Shown one piece after another: positions 1 through 11,656 of a DNA stretch of 64,000 nt. The notes under the pieces were generated by a model. The model searched no databases. It saw nothing but the letters and a program-made list of their open reading frames with translations, and was not told the DNA's origin. Source of the stretch: Dysidea avara (lineage: Eukaryota; Porifera; Demospongiae; Dictyoceratida; Dysideidae); assembly GCF_963678975.1 (NCBI RefSeq), contig NC_089281.1, positions 29,662,559 to 29,726,558 of the forward strand. Reading direction: 5' to 3'. The position numbers were made by a program, and so were the translations under genes. The stretch's first letter is position 1; each line of letters starts with the position of its first letter.

Positions 1-1625
1 ATCTGAAAACCTTTTAGTCACAGTTGTAGTTGTGCATAAGAAAACCTTGTTTAGCTTTAATAGTAAGCACCAAGTGACTATATTTTATGTGAATGAAACT
101 CTTGTTATAATTTCAGTACCATTTTTCCAGCTTAGTAACACAAAATCTTTGTACTACAAGACCTGTAAATTGTTTTATAATATAGATTAATACAACACTT
201 AATACAGTACATTTGACACAATCTCTGTCACAGGTATTCCTTATTCTTTCTTAGTAGAACTTCCCTTTCCAAGTTACTATCAGTAAGTCTGTTGCGTTTG
301 CCAGATGTCGATTCCCCACTTGTAGAAAATACTACTACTACCTACTACCCACATCACTACTACCTGGTACCTACATTACTGAGTTCGTGAATTTTGGTCA
401 AACAGTTTTTATTAGTTATAGATTTAATAGTATGAACGTAACTATATGATATAGATATTTTAGTTGCATATAGTTTAGAAATAGTATCAAATACATTTAA
501 CAAGTAGTTACAGTTTTAGTAATAAGATCAACTTGCTATATTGTAAGCAGTTATAGTTTTAGTAATAATATAGATTTGATTTTAGTTATAGTTTTAGTTA
601 ACTTAAATATATTCACCTTACTAAAAGTACTTTTAGTTTTAATTACAGTTAACTGAAACAACACTACTACAATTCAGTCACTATGGAAAATACGGACCAT
701 TTCTGCTATAAATGTGATAGTTGGCACAAGGAAGCCACATATACACACCACTGTAAATCGACACCTCGAGATATCAGCAAAAAAAATCAGACACAAAGGA
801 GAAAGATAAGTTTAACCAGTTGACTTTACTTGTGTGTGTGAGTATAGGGAGGGGAGGGGATTGTGTTCAATTCAGTGTCTTTCCAGGTAGCCAGAGGAGA
901 TACGACTTGCGTGCTTCTTGGATTATTTCTAGTTGTAAAACAATTATAAAATTTCACATGACTGTGTTATAGTTTCCAAAATATAGCACACTTTGATCCT
1001 CCCCAGCAACCTGTATGTGTACCCATAGTGGTCAGTATTGATCAGTACTCAAGGCACTACTACCCTGACCTACACACACTAAGGCCACACATATCACTGG
1101 AATCTCTTCTAGACACCACTATTCTAAACCTTAGCACATCTGCTCCATACATGGCTCACTAAACATGTCGTACCTCCTCTAAGTCCCAGCACTAAAGTAG
1201 CTTGCTATTCCACAAGCGGACAATAACAGTCACAACTTTACTTACAGTTTAGGAATCAGTGATGGAGCAGGAGGTGGAGAGTACACTTCATCTTCTTTCC
1301 CTTAACAATAAATACACACCACATCACTTGACACAATATTACTAACTGTCTTCATTGTTAACTGTTGAATAGCTTGAAACGCTCACCGTCTCTCGTCTGT
1401 AGTAAAAACAGCATCACGTGCAATACAACCTTTTGAACTTTATACAGTATTCGGCAACAAATTTTATCGTTAAAAATGTGAACTAATGTGTGTCGTACGA
1501 ACCTTATCCAAGGTGCGAGGTGGTAGAGTAAAGTTGCACGTTGCTTTGCGCAAGGAGACCACATGGTTGCAACTCCTTACGCGCGTACATAATAATTGTA
1601 ACTAAACGCGCAAAAGTAATGGTTA
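1..1625. other. AT-rich intergenic DNA, no gene seen
   Basis: Low-complexity TAGTTATAGTTTTAGT-like text fills about 410 to 650. I see no exon with credible splice sites and no transposon ends. The only item worth separate mention is the small cysteine-containing reading frame at 683. Confidence 0.5.
683..823 (+). CDS. Small Cys/His reading frame, 46 codons, doubtful
   Basis: An ATG-to-TGA frame of 46 codons begins MENTDHFCYKCDSWHK. The Cys-x2-Cys pair followed by a His-His-Cys cluster about 13 residues on recalls a small zinc knuckle, and the C-terminal half is Lys/Arg-rich. No splice sites, promoter or relative are evident. It could equally be a chance frame or a fragment of a mobile-element protein. 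Confidence 0.15.
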   Translation: MENTDHFCYKCDSWHKEATYTHHCKSTPRDISKKNQTQRRKISLTS

Positions 1626-1628
1626 ATT

Positions 1629-1824
1629 ACCGTATAGCCTAATATTTCGAGGGGAAATTTTCGCTGATTTCGTGGTTTTGGGTGTTACCAGCGAAAATTT
1701 TACCCTCGAAATATTTAGACCTCCATATAGTCTAATACATTTTGGGAGTGTTTGCAAATCCGCGAAAATTTTATTTTTAGCAACATTGCTCAACCTCAAA
1801 ATATTTAGGCTATACGAGGGTGTC
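1629..1824. mobile_element. MITE-like repeat with GCGAAAATTTT interior
   Basis: The ends are inverted: TATAGCCTAATATTTCGAGG on the left answers CCTCAAAATATTTAGGCTATA on the right, allowing one mismatch. The interior carries repeated GCGAAAATTTT words. Diverged relatives lie near 3,688-3,885 and 35,330-35,460. No coding capacity, so it would depend on a transposase elsewhere. Confidence 0.6.
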
Positions 1825-1840
1825 TAATTTCTATGATTGG

Positions 1841-2152
1841 ACAAGTACACAAAAGAAATGGAATTTTCAACTAGGACCATAGCACATTGATAAAAAGGTC
1901 TGAACACAAGCTGGAGTAGTGCATGATATTAGTAACAAGTGTTAGCTATATCCTTACTCAGTGAGCTCAAAATAGCTACGACCATATAAATGGAAATGCA
2001 CAGTAGTTATAAGGATATAACACTTCTTATTGTCAGTTTTACTGTGATTTAATATTGTGCACTACTCCAGCTTGTCTCAGCACTTTTTATCAATGTGCTA
2101 TGGTCCCTACTCGATCTAGTTGAAAATTCCAACTGTTTGTGTACCCAGCTTG
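1841..2152. mobile_element. Fold-back element, about 312 bp
   Basis: The left 90 bases (GGAATTTTCAACTAG, then GACCATAGCACATTGATAAA, then AAGCTGGAGTAGTGCA) recur as their reverse complement at the right end with a few gaps. The whole unit can fold into one long hairpin. It is non-coding and was probably mobilised in trans. Confidence 0.7.
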
Positions 2153-2194
2153 TTTATTAACCTTTTGTAAAATAAAAATGACTGGTGAACCCAC

Positions 2195-2480
2195 ACATAC
2201 CACATCAAAAGAAAGAAATGGCGTTGCATGCCCCAGCTAGCTATTATCATCTAAAAAGTGAATTATTATACCAAAAGACACATGTTCGGCTGAAGTGACG
2301 TCAAACAGTGAAAAAATCAAGCCCGTAGCCTTAGCTGTTATCGAGTTACGCTTGTCTGAAGGTATCAGTCAATCAGTTAGCTACTCAGTCAGTCAGTAGA
2401 AAATTCTGTTCAATTGTTTTTTTAAACCCTGTAACATCTTGTTGAAAGCATCAGTTTCACGTCGCTTGTTTGGGCTTAGT
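2195..2480. repeat. Interspersed repeat, CAGTCAGT-associated family, copy 1
   Basis: The segment containing AGCAGTGAAAAAATC-like text, a TATCGAGTTACG block, TGTCTGAAGG and a short CAGTCAGTCAG run is shared with 14,335-14,655 and, inverted, with 19,590-19,825. Here the tetranucleotide run is only about three units long. Class of element unknown. Confidence 0.5.
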
Positions 2481-2608
2481 TTTACCTAACCAATACTGCT
2501 TCATCATCGTTAGGGTAAAGTGAGGCTGATTTTTGGGTGATGCTTTTTCATGGGCCATGTAAAGCTTTGTGGTCCCTACTATACAGTACTATCATACTGT
2601 ATGATATA

Positions 2609-3555
2609 TATGATATGGGCAATTGGAAACAGTGGAAATGGAAACTGGAAACAGAAAGTGGAAATGGAAAACAGAAATGGTCAAATCGTCATATAAATGT
2701 ACCCAAGAATAAAATTCTTGTTTAGTGGCCACCTCTTAAAGACCACCTTCTTACAAAGACCACATTGTAATTGCATCTCAAAAATAGCTAAGGCATACCT
2801 TAATGACCCTATAAATTCGACCACTCCATGGTCACCTTTTATAAAGACCACCTCTTCACGTGACATTCTAAGTTCCAAACATCTATTTCAAAATGTGAAT
2901 CCTAGAGTAAAACCCTCACTTAGAGGTAACTTCTTCACCTTTTGCAAAGACCATCTTTGTACAAAGACCACATGTAATTAGGTTCTAAAGATAGCTAAGG
3001 CATACTTGATGATCTAATTGATTAGACCACTTCATGGTCTCCTTTTATAAGGAACACCTATTTACAAAGACCACCTCTAATATTAACAAGCTCCAAACAT
3101 GTATTTCATGACTCATACAAAGGGGTCAATGTCATCTTCCATACTGTGGTACACATGCACTAATTCACTCAAGTAATCCGGCTATCTGTTTTGCTTATAA
3201 TTAGTTTGTACCAGAATGTGTCATACAAAAATAGTCCATACAAGTGAAATTTAGCTGACCTAGCTGTTATGATAAAGCCATAAAATAGATGTTTGGAACT
3301 TCACTATTATTGCAATGTGGAGAGGTGGTGTTTGTAAAGAGGGTAGTCTTTATAAAAAGTGACCATCGAGTGGTGTGGTCATTAAGCATGTCTTAGCCAT
3401 TTTGAGATGCAGTCTTTGTATGGAGGTGGTCTTTGTAAAAAGGTGGTCTTTAAGAGGCGGCCACTAAACAAGAGCTTTACTCTGGGTACATTTATATGAC
3501 GATTTGGGCCATTTCCACTTTCCATTTCCACTGTTTCCAATTGCCCATATGATAC
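2609..3555. mobile_element. Large imperfect fold-back element, about 0.95 kb
   Basis: The ATGGGCAATTGGAAACAGTG word near 2,615 reappears inverted near 3,548. Many blocks of the type AAGACCACCTCTTTACAAAG in the left half are answered by CTTTGTAAAGAGGTGGTCTT-type blocks in the right half. The element is a diverged palindrome, related by these words to the element at 6,429-7,341. Confidence 0.65.
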
Positions 3556-3687
3556 TGCCTCAGTCACAGTATCTCTTCTGCCTCTCAAAGAATAGGTTTC
3601 TGGGGAGAAACTGTAAAGAGTGGTCCACAAACTAGATAGATAGCTACCTAGCTAGCCTACTTATGTAGTACTGTAGTTATAGTAAAA

Positions 3688-3885
3688 TTAATATTTTCGA
3701 GGAGCAAAATTTTTAGGTTGAGCAATGTTACCTAATTTAAAATTTTTGAGGGTTTGCCCAAAATGTATTAGGCTAGGTCTAAATATTTTTTTCATGGGTA
3801 AAATTTTCACTGCTAGCCCCCAAAACCTCAAGCTGAATCAACGCAGGAAATTTTCTCCCTCAAAATATAGTTAGGCTAGCTATAT
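3688..3885. mobile_element. MITE-like repeat, diverged relative of the 1.63-kb unit
   Basis: It begins ATATTTTCGAGGAGCAAAAT and ends CTCAAAATATAGTTAGGCTA, in inverted order relative to 1,629-1,824, with the same GTTGAGCAATGTTACC and CCCAAAACCTC blocks. No open frame of interest. Confidence 0.5.
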
Positions 3886-4103
3886 GGTAATTCACAACTT
3901 ATATTTATTTATGTTTCCTTTAAAGCTGTTTGTTGTACTTTACATGCCCACAGTGGTTCTTTATGTGTTCCACTTACATGCTGTCGACCCAAGGTCTCAC
4001 ATTTGGTCTGCCTGGCTGTGTATAGCTATCCCTATGACTATAAACCAGCTTAAGTATAGAGTTGCTGGTACACTGTAGTGTAATTCCTTGCTTTTTATTA
4101 TAG

Positions 4104-4273
4104 AAGGACTGAACCGCTATCTTGATGAAGCTCAAAATAGCAATGACGAATGTTTCCTCGAGTCATGCATTATTGGTGAATGCCAGTTCTGCAGCTATGT
4201 AGCATACTGTGTTGTACCAAGTGTGATTTGGCTTTGTGACAATGACAAGTTTTTGCAAAGTTCTCAGTTCTAA
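4104..4273 (+). CDS. Possible terminal exon of an unknown Cys-rich membrane protein
   Basis: A TTTTTATTATAG acceptor precedes a frame that stays open to TAA at 4,271. The peptide starts GLNRYLDEAQNSNDECFLES and then has several Cys before a hydrophobic run (VAYCVVPSVIWLC) that could span a membrane. Codon choice looks protein-like. No upstream exon could be joined with confidence, although 3,952-4,015 has a similar look (CCCACAG acceptor, GTATAG donor). Unrecognised; could be chance. Confidence 0.2.
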
Positions 4274-4376
4274 CTTATCAGTTTACTACATGGCTAGCTT
4301 TAGTCACTCCATCTTCTATCAGACATTACATGTATATACTTCAGATTGGTGGAATCTCTCCAAGGAGCTGCTAGAC

Positions 4377-4614
4377 CAGTTGCACAGTAACTAGTGAGGG
4401 TCACTAGTAAAAAATGTAGTGAAGGTCACTACTAATGTCTGCCACAATACTCACTATTTTTGTGTAGCTAGAGACTACTAATTTTGTGTTGACCCTATAG
4501 TGATGTTCACTACTATGACGTGAGGGTCACTGCAAAAGTAGTGAACTTTGCTACTTGAGTATTATGGCAGAAATTATAGTAGAGAAATTTACTACTGATT
4601 TTTTACAGTGTGCT
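4377..4614. mobile_element. MITE-like repeat with AGTGAGGGTCACTA ends
   Basis: The flanks CACAGTAACTAGTGAGG and TTTACTACTGATTTTTTACAGTGTG are imperfect inverted copies, and the interior is full of AGTAGTGAA and TTCACTACT words in both directions. A shorter relative lies at 9,449-9,550. Confidence 0.5.
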
Positions 4615-4639
4615 GCCTACAGTAGCACTTGTGGTACAG

Positions 4640-5250
4640 GTATAGCTATACACTTTAGGCTAGCGTGCAGTATTTGTTTCTCAACTCCATAATTTTTTTA
4701 GCGGCAGCATATTAAACAAATTAGCAGTTGAAGGAAATGTTTTTTATGGCTCATCTGTTCCAACCAACCAACTACAGTGTTAGCCAATACATGAGCATGC
4801 AGCTGTTTTCCTTCTAGCCCATAAGAAATATAACTGCCTATATTTAGATGGCATTTCATACTCATTTGTGCCTTGGATAATATAAACACGCCACGAACCA
4901 AGCATGTATATATAGTAAAGGGACAACACAGGACACAAAACACTTCCATATTAAGGATAAAACAAAGACCTTTAAATCAAGGACTTATATAAACCAGGTC
5001 ACAAAATATTTTATCTTGCTAAATTGAAAGATGGTGTAGCTATGCAAACCTTATAGTACAGAACTTACCAAAACCAGTTGTTGGAAATGTGCCGGCATAA
5101 TTGACTATATGATTGGCTACTGTCTCACAGCACCTGCTAGTATAGCACAACTGTCACGGTTGCAATCAAAGTTTTGAGACATGTTATGATGTCAAAACTT
5201 GTCAACCTCTCACTATGTAGGAAGACGTACAGTACAAAGATACAAAATAA
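4640..5250. other. Gene-free interval
   Basis: AT-rich sequence with short minus-strand frames only. I see no splice sites, repeats or element ends that I could support. Confidence 0.4.
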
Positions 5251-5388
5251 TTATACTGACTGCACATAGTGTTATACTGACTGCCCATAGTGTTATACTG
5301 ACTGCCCATAGTGTTATACTGACTGCCCATAGTGTTATACTGACTGTCCATAGTGTTATACTAACTGCATGCCCATAGTGTTCCTACA
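5251..5388. repeat. Tandem repeat, about 23-bp unit, six copies
   Basis: The unit is GTTATACTGACTGCCCATA plus GT, with near-identical central copies and diverged ends (one with CACATAGT, one with GCATGCCC). It is a simple local expansion with no coding role. Confidence 0.85.
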
Positions 5389-6428
5389 AGTTTCCATTAT
5401 AACATTTACCACAATGCAGACATGATATACTATCATGTGACTCATAATACGCTAGCTCATACCCATATGACAGAAAACTTTGACGAAAGAAAATTTAGTG
5501 AATTGCAGGATTTGTTAGTTTTAATTCTTAATAAATTTAAAAGTAGCTAGGTGTTCAGGTCTATAATTTCTATAGATTTTTAATTTGATAAACTGAAGCG
5601 TGGATTCGTCAACTTTTCCTTCTGTCGGCAAACTTTCCTGTTGTGTGGTATGGCACACTTGCAGTGCTCCAGAGAAAAGATCATACAGCCCACCACATTG
5701 TTCATTAATTATCATCATTATATGCAAAGTTGAGTATGTCACATTGTATAGCTACATGATTGAGTTATACCATTTTTTGACATAGTCAAAAGGTTTATGG
5801 GTGCACCTCAGTGTACTGTGCAATACCAGGCTAAAGGGTTGTAACTGAGTCTTATAATTCAGTGGTAATACACATTTCCAAAATGTGGCTTTTTCTGATG
5901 CCGGAAATCAGACTAGAAGTTATTTCAGAAGATCATGACAATGGGGTAGTCACATCTATACTGTCTGTTGAAACACTTATGTGACCAATGAAGATTTAAT
6001 GAAATGATCAAGGGGCTGTTTTACAGAGAATCAAGCAATCAAGATGCTTGCAAAAGTGGCAATCAAGCACCTTTGAAAATTTTCTATATCAACATGAAAA
6101 TTTACTAGATAGCTATAATGTATGTAGCATAGCTATTTACTTGTGTATACATTTGTACAATCATCTTTCTCCCCAAGGTAAAAAAAAAAGACAAAAATTA
6201 ATGTTGATGATCAAAATTCTTGATTTTGACAGACAGTAGCAATCAATAATATGTAGCTAATAGCTAGTCAGTTCACGTTCAGTGAGCCCCACGAAGTGAA
6301 CGCATCAATGGTTTTGCGCATAGCTACTGAACAAGCATTGGGTTCACTTCCAATGGCTTTGTCTGTAAACAAACATGTTTCCATGTGTTAAGTCTGATGG
6401 CCTTACTTATGATCGATAAACAGTTCCA
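5389..6428. other. Gene-free interval with one coding-like patch
   Basis: On the minus strand 5,580-5,715 gives an open stretch including GGLYDLFSGALQ and LPTEGKVDESTLQFIKLK, which reads like protein. No start, convincing acceptor or partner exon is visible. The rest is AT-rich with nothing I can name. Confidence 0.25.
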
Positions 6429-7341
6429 GGGCGTCTGGATTCAGTGAAATGGAATGGTGTACTGGAATGGTGGAATGGATTGGAATAGTGGAATGGAAAG
6501 GTACTTAGGTAATTTCAATTAGTGGTCACCTCTTTAAAAAGACCACCTTGACCACCTCTTTACAAAGACCATTTTACTTTAATATCTGAATTGTTGTTTT
6601 AGAGCCCTATAAGACAGTCTTATTGATGAATTGTGTGCCACATGTTATGTCTAGAAAAGCCAGTGATATATATCCGATTTATGATACAATACAGTAATAG
6701 CTATATACCCCATACAAAAACAGCTTGGCTATACAAAAAATGATGTGTCCACGAAACTAAAGGAGCTAATATCTGGTGAGGCCAAGAAATGAATGTTAAT
6801 ATATACTGGCAACTAAGTATAATTTACAATCTTGGTCCTTTATCATTGACTTGTGCAGTCTGGCTGTATTCCTAATTAATTCCCTGTAAATCTAATAGGC
6901 TAGTAAATTGGTACCTTTCTTGGCATTGTAGAGGAGAAAAAAGCAGCTAAATTACTAGCCAATTAGAGTTACAGGGCTGGAATTAATTAGGAATGCAGCA
7001 AGACTGTATGAGTCAATGACAAAGGGATCAAATTTTTATAAATTATAGCGAGTTATTTGCCAGTATTTCTTGGCCTCGCCCAGGTATTAGCTCCTTTAGT
7101 TGTCAGTTACTTTTACTGAGATTGTTATCACTCTGACTTTTCTAGGCATGTGGCGTACAACTGATCAATAAGACCATTCTATGGGGATACACTCTAAAAA
7201 AATGATAGCAGCAATTTAAACATTAAAGTAAAACGGTCTTTATTATAAAGAGGTGACCACCAATTGAAATTACCAAAGTACCGTTCCATTCCACCATTCC
7301 GACCATTTCAGTCCATTCCATTCCACTAAATCCAGACGCCC
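6429..7341. mobile_element. Fold-back transposon with GGGCGTCTGGATT termini
   Basis: The left end GGGCGTCTGGATTCAGTG followed by many GGAATGG words is mirrored at the right end by CCATTCC words and TAAATCCAGACGCCC. Inner arms also mirror each other, for example GACCACCTCTTTACAAAGAC against GTCTTTATTATAAAGAGGTG, and CTAATTAATTCCCTGTAA against its inverse near 6,985. About 910 bp, non-coding. Confidence 0.75.
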
Positions 7342-7344
7342 ATT

Positions 7345-7560
7345 TTTGAAGGGCTAGCTGTTTGGGAAGCTGCGAGCTGCGAGCGGGCAGCTGGCCCATG
7401 AGTTATTGCAAAAAACGGACCGGTGTAGACTGGGCCCCTTGTGACTGCACTGATGATCCTTCCACCGCCCTCGCACCGCCCACAAAGATTGCGGAGGCTC
7501 GTGTCGTAGACCTAGCCTATCTAAACTAAACACACAATTTAGGTCTGTGATACTCTGTCC
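7345..7560. other. GC-richer unexplained segment
   Basis: This stretch is clearly richer in G and C than its surroundings and stays open on the minus strand for 76 codons. It lies just inside the putative first intron of the PH exon-1 copy at 7,671. The peptide resembles nothing I know and there is no convincing acceptor. It may be part of a promoter-proximal CpG-rich patch or a repeat. Confidence 0.25.
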
Positions 7561-7670
7561 TGTAAATGTCATGTGCAGTAACAACTGACATGTTACACTA
7601 TTTGTTGCTTTACACTCTACTCAAGTGTACTATAGCTACGTAGCTAGTGCATGTCAGAGCAAGACTATAC

Positions 7671-7731
7671 CTTGCTTAGAAAGAAATCCTTCTTTAAGAA
7701 TATCTGCGGCTGGTGGAGAAGATTCTGCCAT
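7671..7731 (-). CDS. Duplicate first exon of the PH-domain gene
   Basis: Read on the minus strand, ATG at 7,731 opens MAESSPPAADILKEGFLSKQ plus one base, followed at once by the donor GTATAG. The exon matches exon 1 of the complete PH gene at 30,264-30,321 in sequence, length (one codon longer) and phase. The similarity continues about 110 bases upstream of the ATG, so promoter and exon were copied together. No further PH exon is visible between 7,670 and position 1. The intact gene has a 6.3-kb first intron, so the remaining exons may lie off the left edge, or the copy may be a relic. Confidence 0.6.
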
Positions 7732-7813
7732 TCTACCCGACTATTATAGTATCACTCTACTTTGCGCCCAACCGAACAACGAAAACAGAGGCGATGCAAT
7801 TATATATTTCCAG

Positions 7814-7836
7814 TATACCCATTGCGCATGCGTGTC
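7814..7836. promoter_or_regulatory. NRF-1-like palindrome upstream of the PH exon-1 copy
   Basis: TTGCGCATGCGTG near 7,820 fits the animal NRF-1 half-site palindrome (GCGCATGCGC) and lies about 95 bases upstream of the minus-strand ATG at 7,731. The sister promoter at about 30,430 keeps only TTGCGCACAC. A promoter role is inferred from position only. Confidence 0.3.
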
Positions 7837-8239
7837 ATAGTCAATATTTTTCGTTAGAGATGTTATCAAGATAAGGAGAGAAAATGTGGCATACTGCTAG
7901 CACCAAGGGAAGGACGACAAAAAAGGAGGGTAGGCCGTGCATAGATAATCTATGGGATATAGCTGAGCACTTGACACCTTAAAAATATGATAGCTGGTTA
8001 CAAGTGTATCATCCATGCAGAAGTTCACCATGTTATTTTTGAGAATAGAAAGAGGGAAAGTTCACCAGTGTAGTGAGTGAAACGCAGTAATTGACAATTT
8101 AGTTTGTGGTGACATGCATCCAAGCCTGCATGCAATGACATAGCTGTGACTAAATACATGCAGTGAAACCTCTCTAGTCTGACACTCTGTAATCCAGAAT
8201 ACCACCTGACATTGTTTTATGCACCAAATATTAGCTACT

Positions 8240-8390
8240 TGGCATCCTCATATGTAAGTTGTTTACTTTGGTTATCTTTGTATCGGTTATACCTTGCTTT
8301 GTTTAGTTTTGTGTGTACTATCTATGTATTGTAATGCGTCCCTCCAGGCAAGGAAGAACGGCTGTAGCCGATTGCTTGGAGGTTAAATAT

Positions 8391-8449
<59 letters not shown>

Positions 8450-8452
8450 TCT
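8240..8452 (+). mobile_element. LINE-type 3' end with (AATC)n tail
   Basis: A short hairpin, CCTCCAGGCAAGGAAGAA then GCCGATTGCTTGGAGG, is followed by TTAAATATATC and about fifteen AATC units (8,392-8,450). Such 3' hairpins with simple-repeat tails are usual for CR1/L2-type non-LTR retrotransposons. No reverse transcriptase remains, so this is a 5'-truncated copy. Confidence 0.55.
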
Positions 8453-9448
8453 AATTCAAAACCATTTTCTTGTCTCAATGAGTGTCAGATAACAATGTGA
8501 ACCTGTTAGTCTAATTGTCAGGATACTCGAAAATAAGGACACCTGGACATTTGATAATGGCTCCAAAGTATTCCTTAACATGTAAACTGACTTGGAAAAT
8601 CAGGACAACTTGGTATCAAGGTGTCCTTCTTCTTAATACACAAGTTTCATTGTATAGTGGTTTCACTGTACATGGTACAGACTGCAATGGCTATTGTATT
8701 GCATGCATTTTTTTCAGAGCATACAACAATTACAGTTTAAACTTTCACACCACCTGTTTCACAGTGTTCACTACTTGTGATGTGTTCTTTATATGAATAG
8801 CCTTCCATGATTCCTTAGTTCACTCCCAACTTCAGTCAAGTCATTCCAAGTCTGCCTCAGTAATTCAATGTGTTGCTAAAAGATGTGCCTTGTTAAGGTG
8901 CAGAGCGTATATGCTACATATAATTTTGCAGGATGATAGAATTTTTTGACAACATTACTGCTACGTAAGTCACTGAATCTGATGGACAGTACCTCACTAT
9001 TGGACCCTTAATCAGTGATGTAAGGTTTTATCCCAAGAAAGTGTATATGCGGTCAGGACATGATCAGTACTGATCAGTCAGCTATTATAGGTGCCTATAT
9101 GGCTAGTCTCATTCTTGGCCATAGCACTTGTTTGTGCATGCATTTCTTTAACCTTAATTTTGTGCACAGGGATTTGTCATCTGTGTAGCTATGTTCTGGC
9201 ATTTCCAGTGATTGGCTACTTACTTTATTCACTGTGAAAAATTAACCATGAAAATTTATCAAAGTTGATCATAGGCAATAAATTCAATACTGCCTAAGTG
9301 TATAGCTATTTCTCAAGAATGCATGGCATGCAGGAATGATAAGTAGCAGACAAAAGGTGCAGTACCAGCTAAAAAAAGGCTTTAATAGCAACGAACAAAT
9401 ATGTGTGGGATGTTGACACAATCAAAACTAATTCACAAGAAAACACAG
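8453..9448. other. Gene-free interval
   Basis: AT-rich, one 93-codon plus-strand frame at 8,515-8,796 without protein-like features. No element ends recognised. Confidence 0.4.
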
Positions 9449-9550
9449 TAAAAATAAGTAGTGAATACTGTGGCAAATAGTGAACATCACTGGACATTTT
9501 AGTGACTGTCACTAAGAATTTCCAGTGACACTACTTATTTTTTAATGTGA
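9449..9550. mobile_element. Short MITE-like palindrome
   Basis: AAAAATAAGTAGTGAATACTG at the left is answered by CAGTGACACTACTTATTTTT at the right, giving a roughly 100-bp hairpin related to the unit at 4,377-4,614. Confidence 0.5.
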
Positions 9551-9609
9551 AGTATACAGGAAACCATCAACAAATAAGTTCATCAGAAGAAAGAAAATCA
9601 GATTTGAAT

Positions 9610-9690
9610 ATGTGTGTGTGTGTGTGTGTGTGTGTAGTGTGTAGTGTGTAGTGTGTAGTGTGTAGTGTGTGTGTGTGTGTGTGTGTGTGT
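9610..9690. repeat. (TG)n microsatellite with TAGTG interruptions
   Basis: Pure TG runs flank five GTGTAGT units. The same composite pattern (TG with TAG interruptions) recurs in the ADAM introns at 61.0 and 62.0 kb. Confidence 0.9.
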
Positions 9691-9848
9691 TATGAGTTAG
9701 CTACTCCCGCAGTGTAGCTATAGTTCCATAAGTTAGTGTATGGCAATAAACTATGAGCTAGATCTTGCATGAAGTAGTGACACCTTAACTGTAACAAAGT
9801 TGCTAAACTGCCTACAGAATTTTAATAAAAAGTGTATTATGTAGTAGA

Positions 9849-10571
9849 GTTCCACAGGTTCTAGGGTTCCAGAGGCTCCAGGGTTCCAGAGGTTCCAGGG
9901 TTCCAGAGGTTCCAGGGTTCCAGAGGCTCCAGGGTTCCAGAGGTTCCAGGGTTCCAGAGGTTCCAGAGGTTCCAGGGTTCCAGAGGCTCCAGGGTTCCAG
10001 AGGTTCCAGGGTTCCAGAGGTTCCAGAGGTTCCAGAGGTTCCAGAGGTTTCACAGGTTCCAGGGTTCCACAGGTTCCAGGGTTCCAGAAGTTCCAGGGTT
10101 CCAAAGGTTCCAGAGGTTCCAGAGGTTTCACAGGTTCCAGGGTTCCACAGGTTCCAGGGTTCCAGAAGTTCCAGGGTTCCAGAGGTTCCAGGGTTCCAGG
10201 GTTCCAGAGGTTCCAGGGTTCCAGAGGCTCCAGGGTTCCAGAGGTTCCCGGGTTCCAGAGGTTCCAGAGGTTCCAGGGTTCCAGAGGTTCCAGGGTTCCA
10301 GAGGTTCCAGAGGTTCCAGGGTTCCAGAGGTTCCAGGGTTCCAGAGGTTCCAGAGGTTCCAGGGTTCCAGAGGTTCCAGAGGTTCCAGAGGTTTCACAGT
10401 TTCCAGGGTTCCACAGGTTCCAGGGTTCCAGAGGTTCAAGGGTTCCAGTGGTTCCAGGGTTCCAGAGGTTCCAGGGTTCCAGTGGTTCCAGAGGTTCCAG
10501 AGGTTCCAGAGGTTCCAGTGGTTCCAGAGGTTCCAGGGTTCCAGTGGTTCCAGAGTTCCAGAGGCTCCAGG
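9849..10571. repeat. Minisatellite of 9-bp unit (GGTTCCAGA/GGTTCCAGG), array 1
   Basis: About 80 copies of GGTTCCAG followed by A or G. The period is a multiple of three, so long frames stay open (for example 9,751-10,131 minus, repeating WNLWNPG and EPLEP), but these have no independent sign of being genes. The left flank (9,775-9,848) is the inverse of the right flank of array 2 at 15,973-16,045. Confidence 0.9.
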
Positions 10572-11240
10572 TAAAGTAACTATTACTCTAAAGGATTAAC
10601 ACATGCTCAGAAGGTGGTGTGACTTATTCTTCAGTTATTCTCTTTAGAGTTTATTTACTCTCCAGAGTTATTAAATCTTTTCTACCCTGGGAAGTCTTTA
10701 GAGTGGTGGTTACTCTTCATTTGTAATAGTGTAGAGGTTCCAGAGTTCTTTATAGAGGTTCTTTATAAATAAAATATGTAGTTTTTTTGTAAACTGCTGA
10801 GATCACTCGAGAATTTAACCTCAACTTACAAAACTTTTACCCAGGATGCATACCCCATACACTCTAGATTTACATGTTTTATGTACTATAATATAGCAAT
10901 AATAAATTAATAATATAAGTGTGATTACACTGATATGTCTTTCTGTGCATAATTTAAGTTAGGGTACATTGTAAAGTTTTTGAACTGGTATTGAGATAAT
11001 ATTTTGTGTGTGTATACATGTGTTAGCTATGATGACATTGTTGATGTTGAGTCACTACATCCAAGGAGGAAATTCCAAATGACTATTCTATATTGATAGG
11101 AGAGTATATTACAGTGGAACTGAACACCTTGAAGCCAGGGGTAGTCCGTAAGTATGAAAAGTCTGTATCTCTGAAACTGTGTATAAAATTAATAACCTAA
11201 AAATACCATTACTATCATTTACCCTAATAAAATAGTCACC
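10572..11240. other. Gene-free interval
   Basis: AT-rich text; a few further GGTTCC words at 10,735-10,765 look like debris of the array. The first trace of the CTCTAATAGAG motif appears at 11,241. Confidence 0.4.
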
Positions 11241-11394
11241 ACTCTAATAGAGCAATAATCTGGATTAGTCTGGATAAGTGAAGTCTACATAACTGAGGTT
11301 TCACTGTAATAAATCCTTAATGATAACTTGAATAGCGTAACCTGGAATATATAGGCCTGAAATATATAGGCCTGAAACACAGCATAATTATGAT

Positions 11395-11620
11395 ACTATG
11401 TGCATTCTTTGCAATTGCTAAAAAGTATGACTTAAAATTTCCTTAAGATTCAAACTTGTAACACCTAATTTTCACAAGTTTCATTCCCCAAGATCCCCTA
11501 GCTGGAGCATGCTATTCATGCTGAGTGTGTTTCACACACTAGTATACGCGCATCATCTCATGGTCAAACATAAGCACTGCAAGGTCTAGATCTGCCTCAC
11601 CTATTTAAAATTTATATGCC
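11395..11620. mobile_element. Fragment of the GGGGCGGATC element family
   Basis: CCTAGCTGGAGCATGC, then a TGAGTGTGTTTCACACAC block, then CTAGATCTGCC follow the order seen in the right part of the full copy at 44,407-45,283 (TAGTTCCAGCATGCTTTGC, GTGTGCTTTGCACAC, CTAGATCCGCC). Diverged and lacking clean ends. Confidence 0.4.
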
Positions 11621-11656
11621 CCTGATGAGGCTCATATTATAATTATTATTCTTTAG

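Noticed and set aside
7354-7584. 76-codon minus-strand gene
   Set aside because: No family resemblance and no acceptor; it lies inside the putative first intron of the PH exon-1 copy.
9849-10571. CRISPR-like array
   Set aside because: Units are contiguous 9-mers without unique spacers, in a eukaryotic genome.
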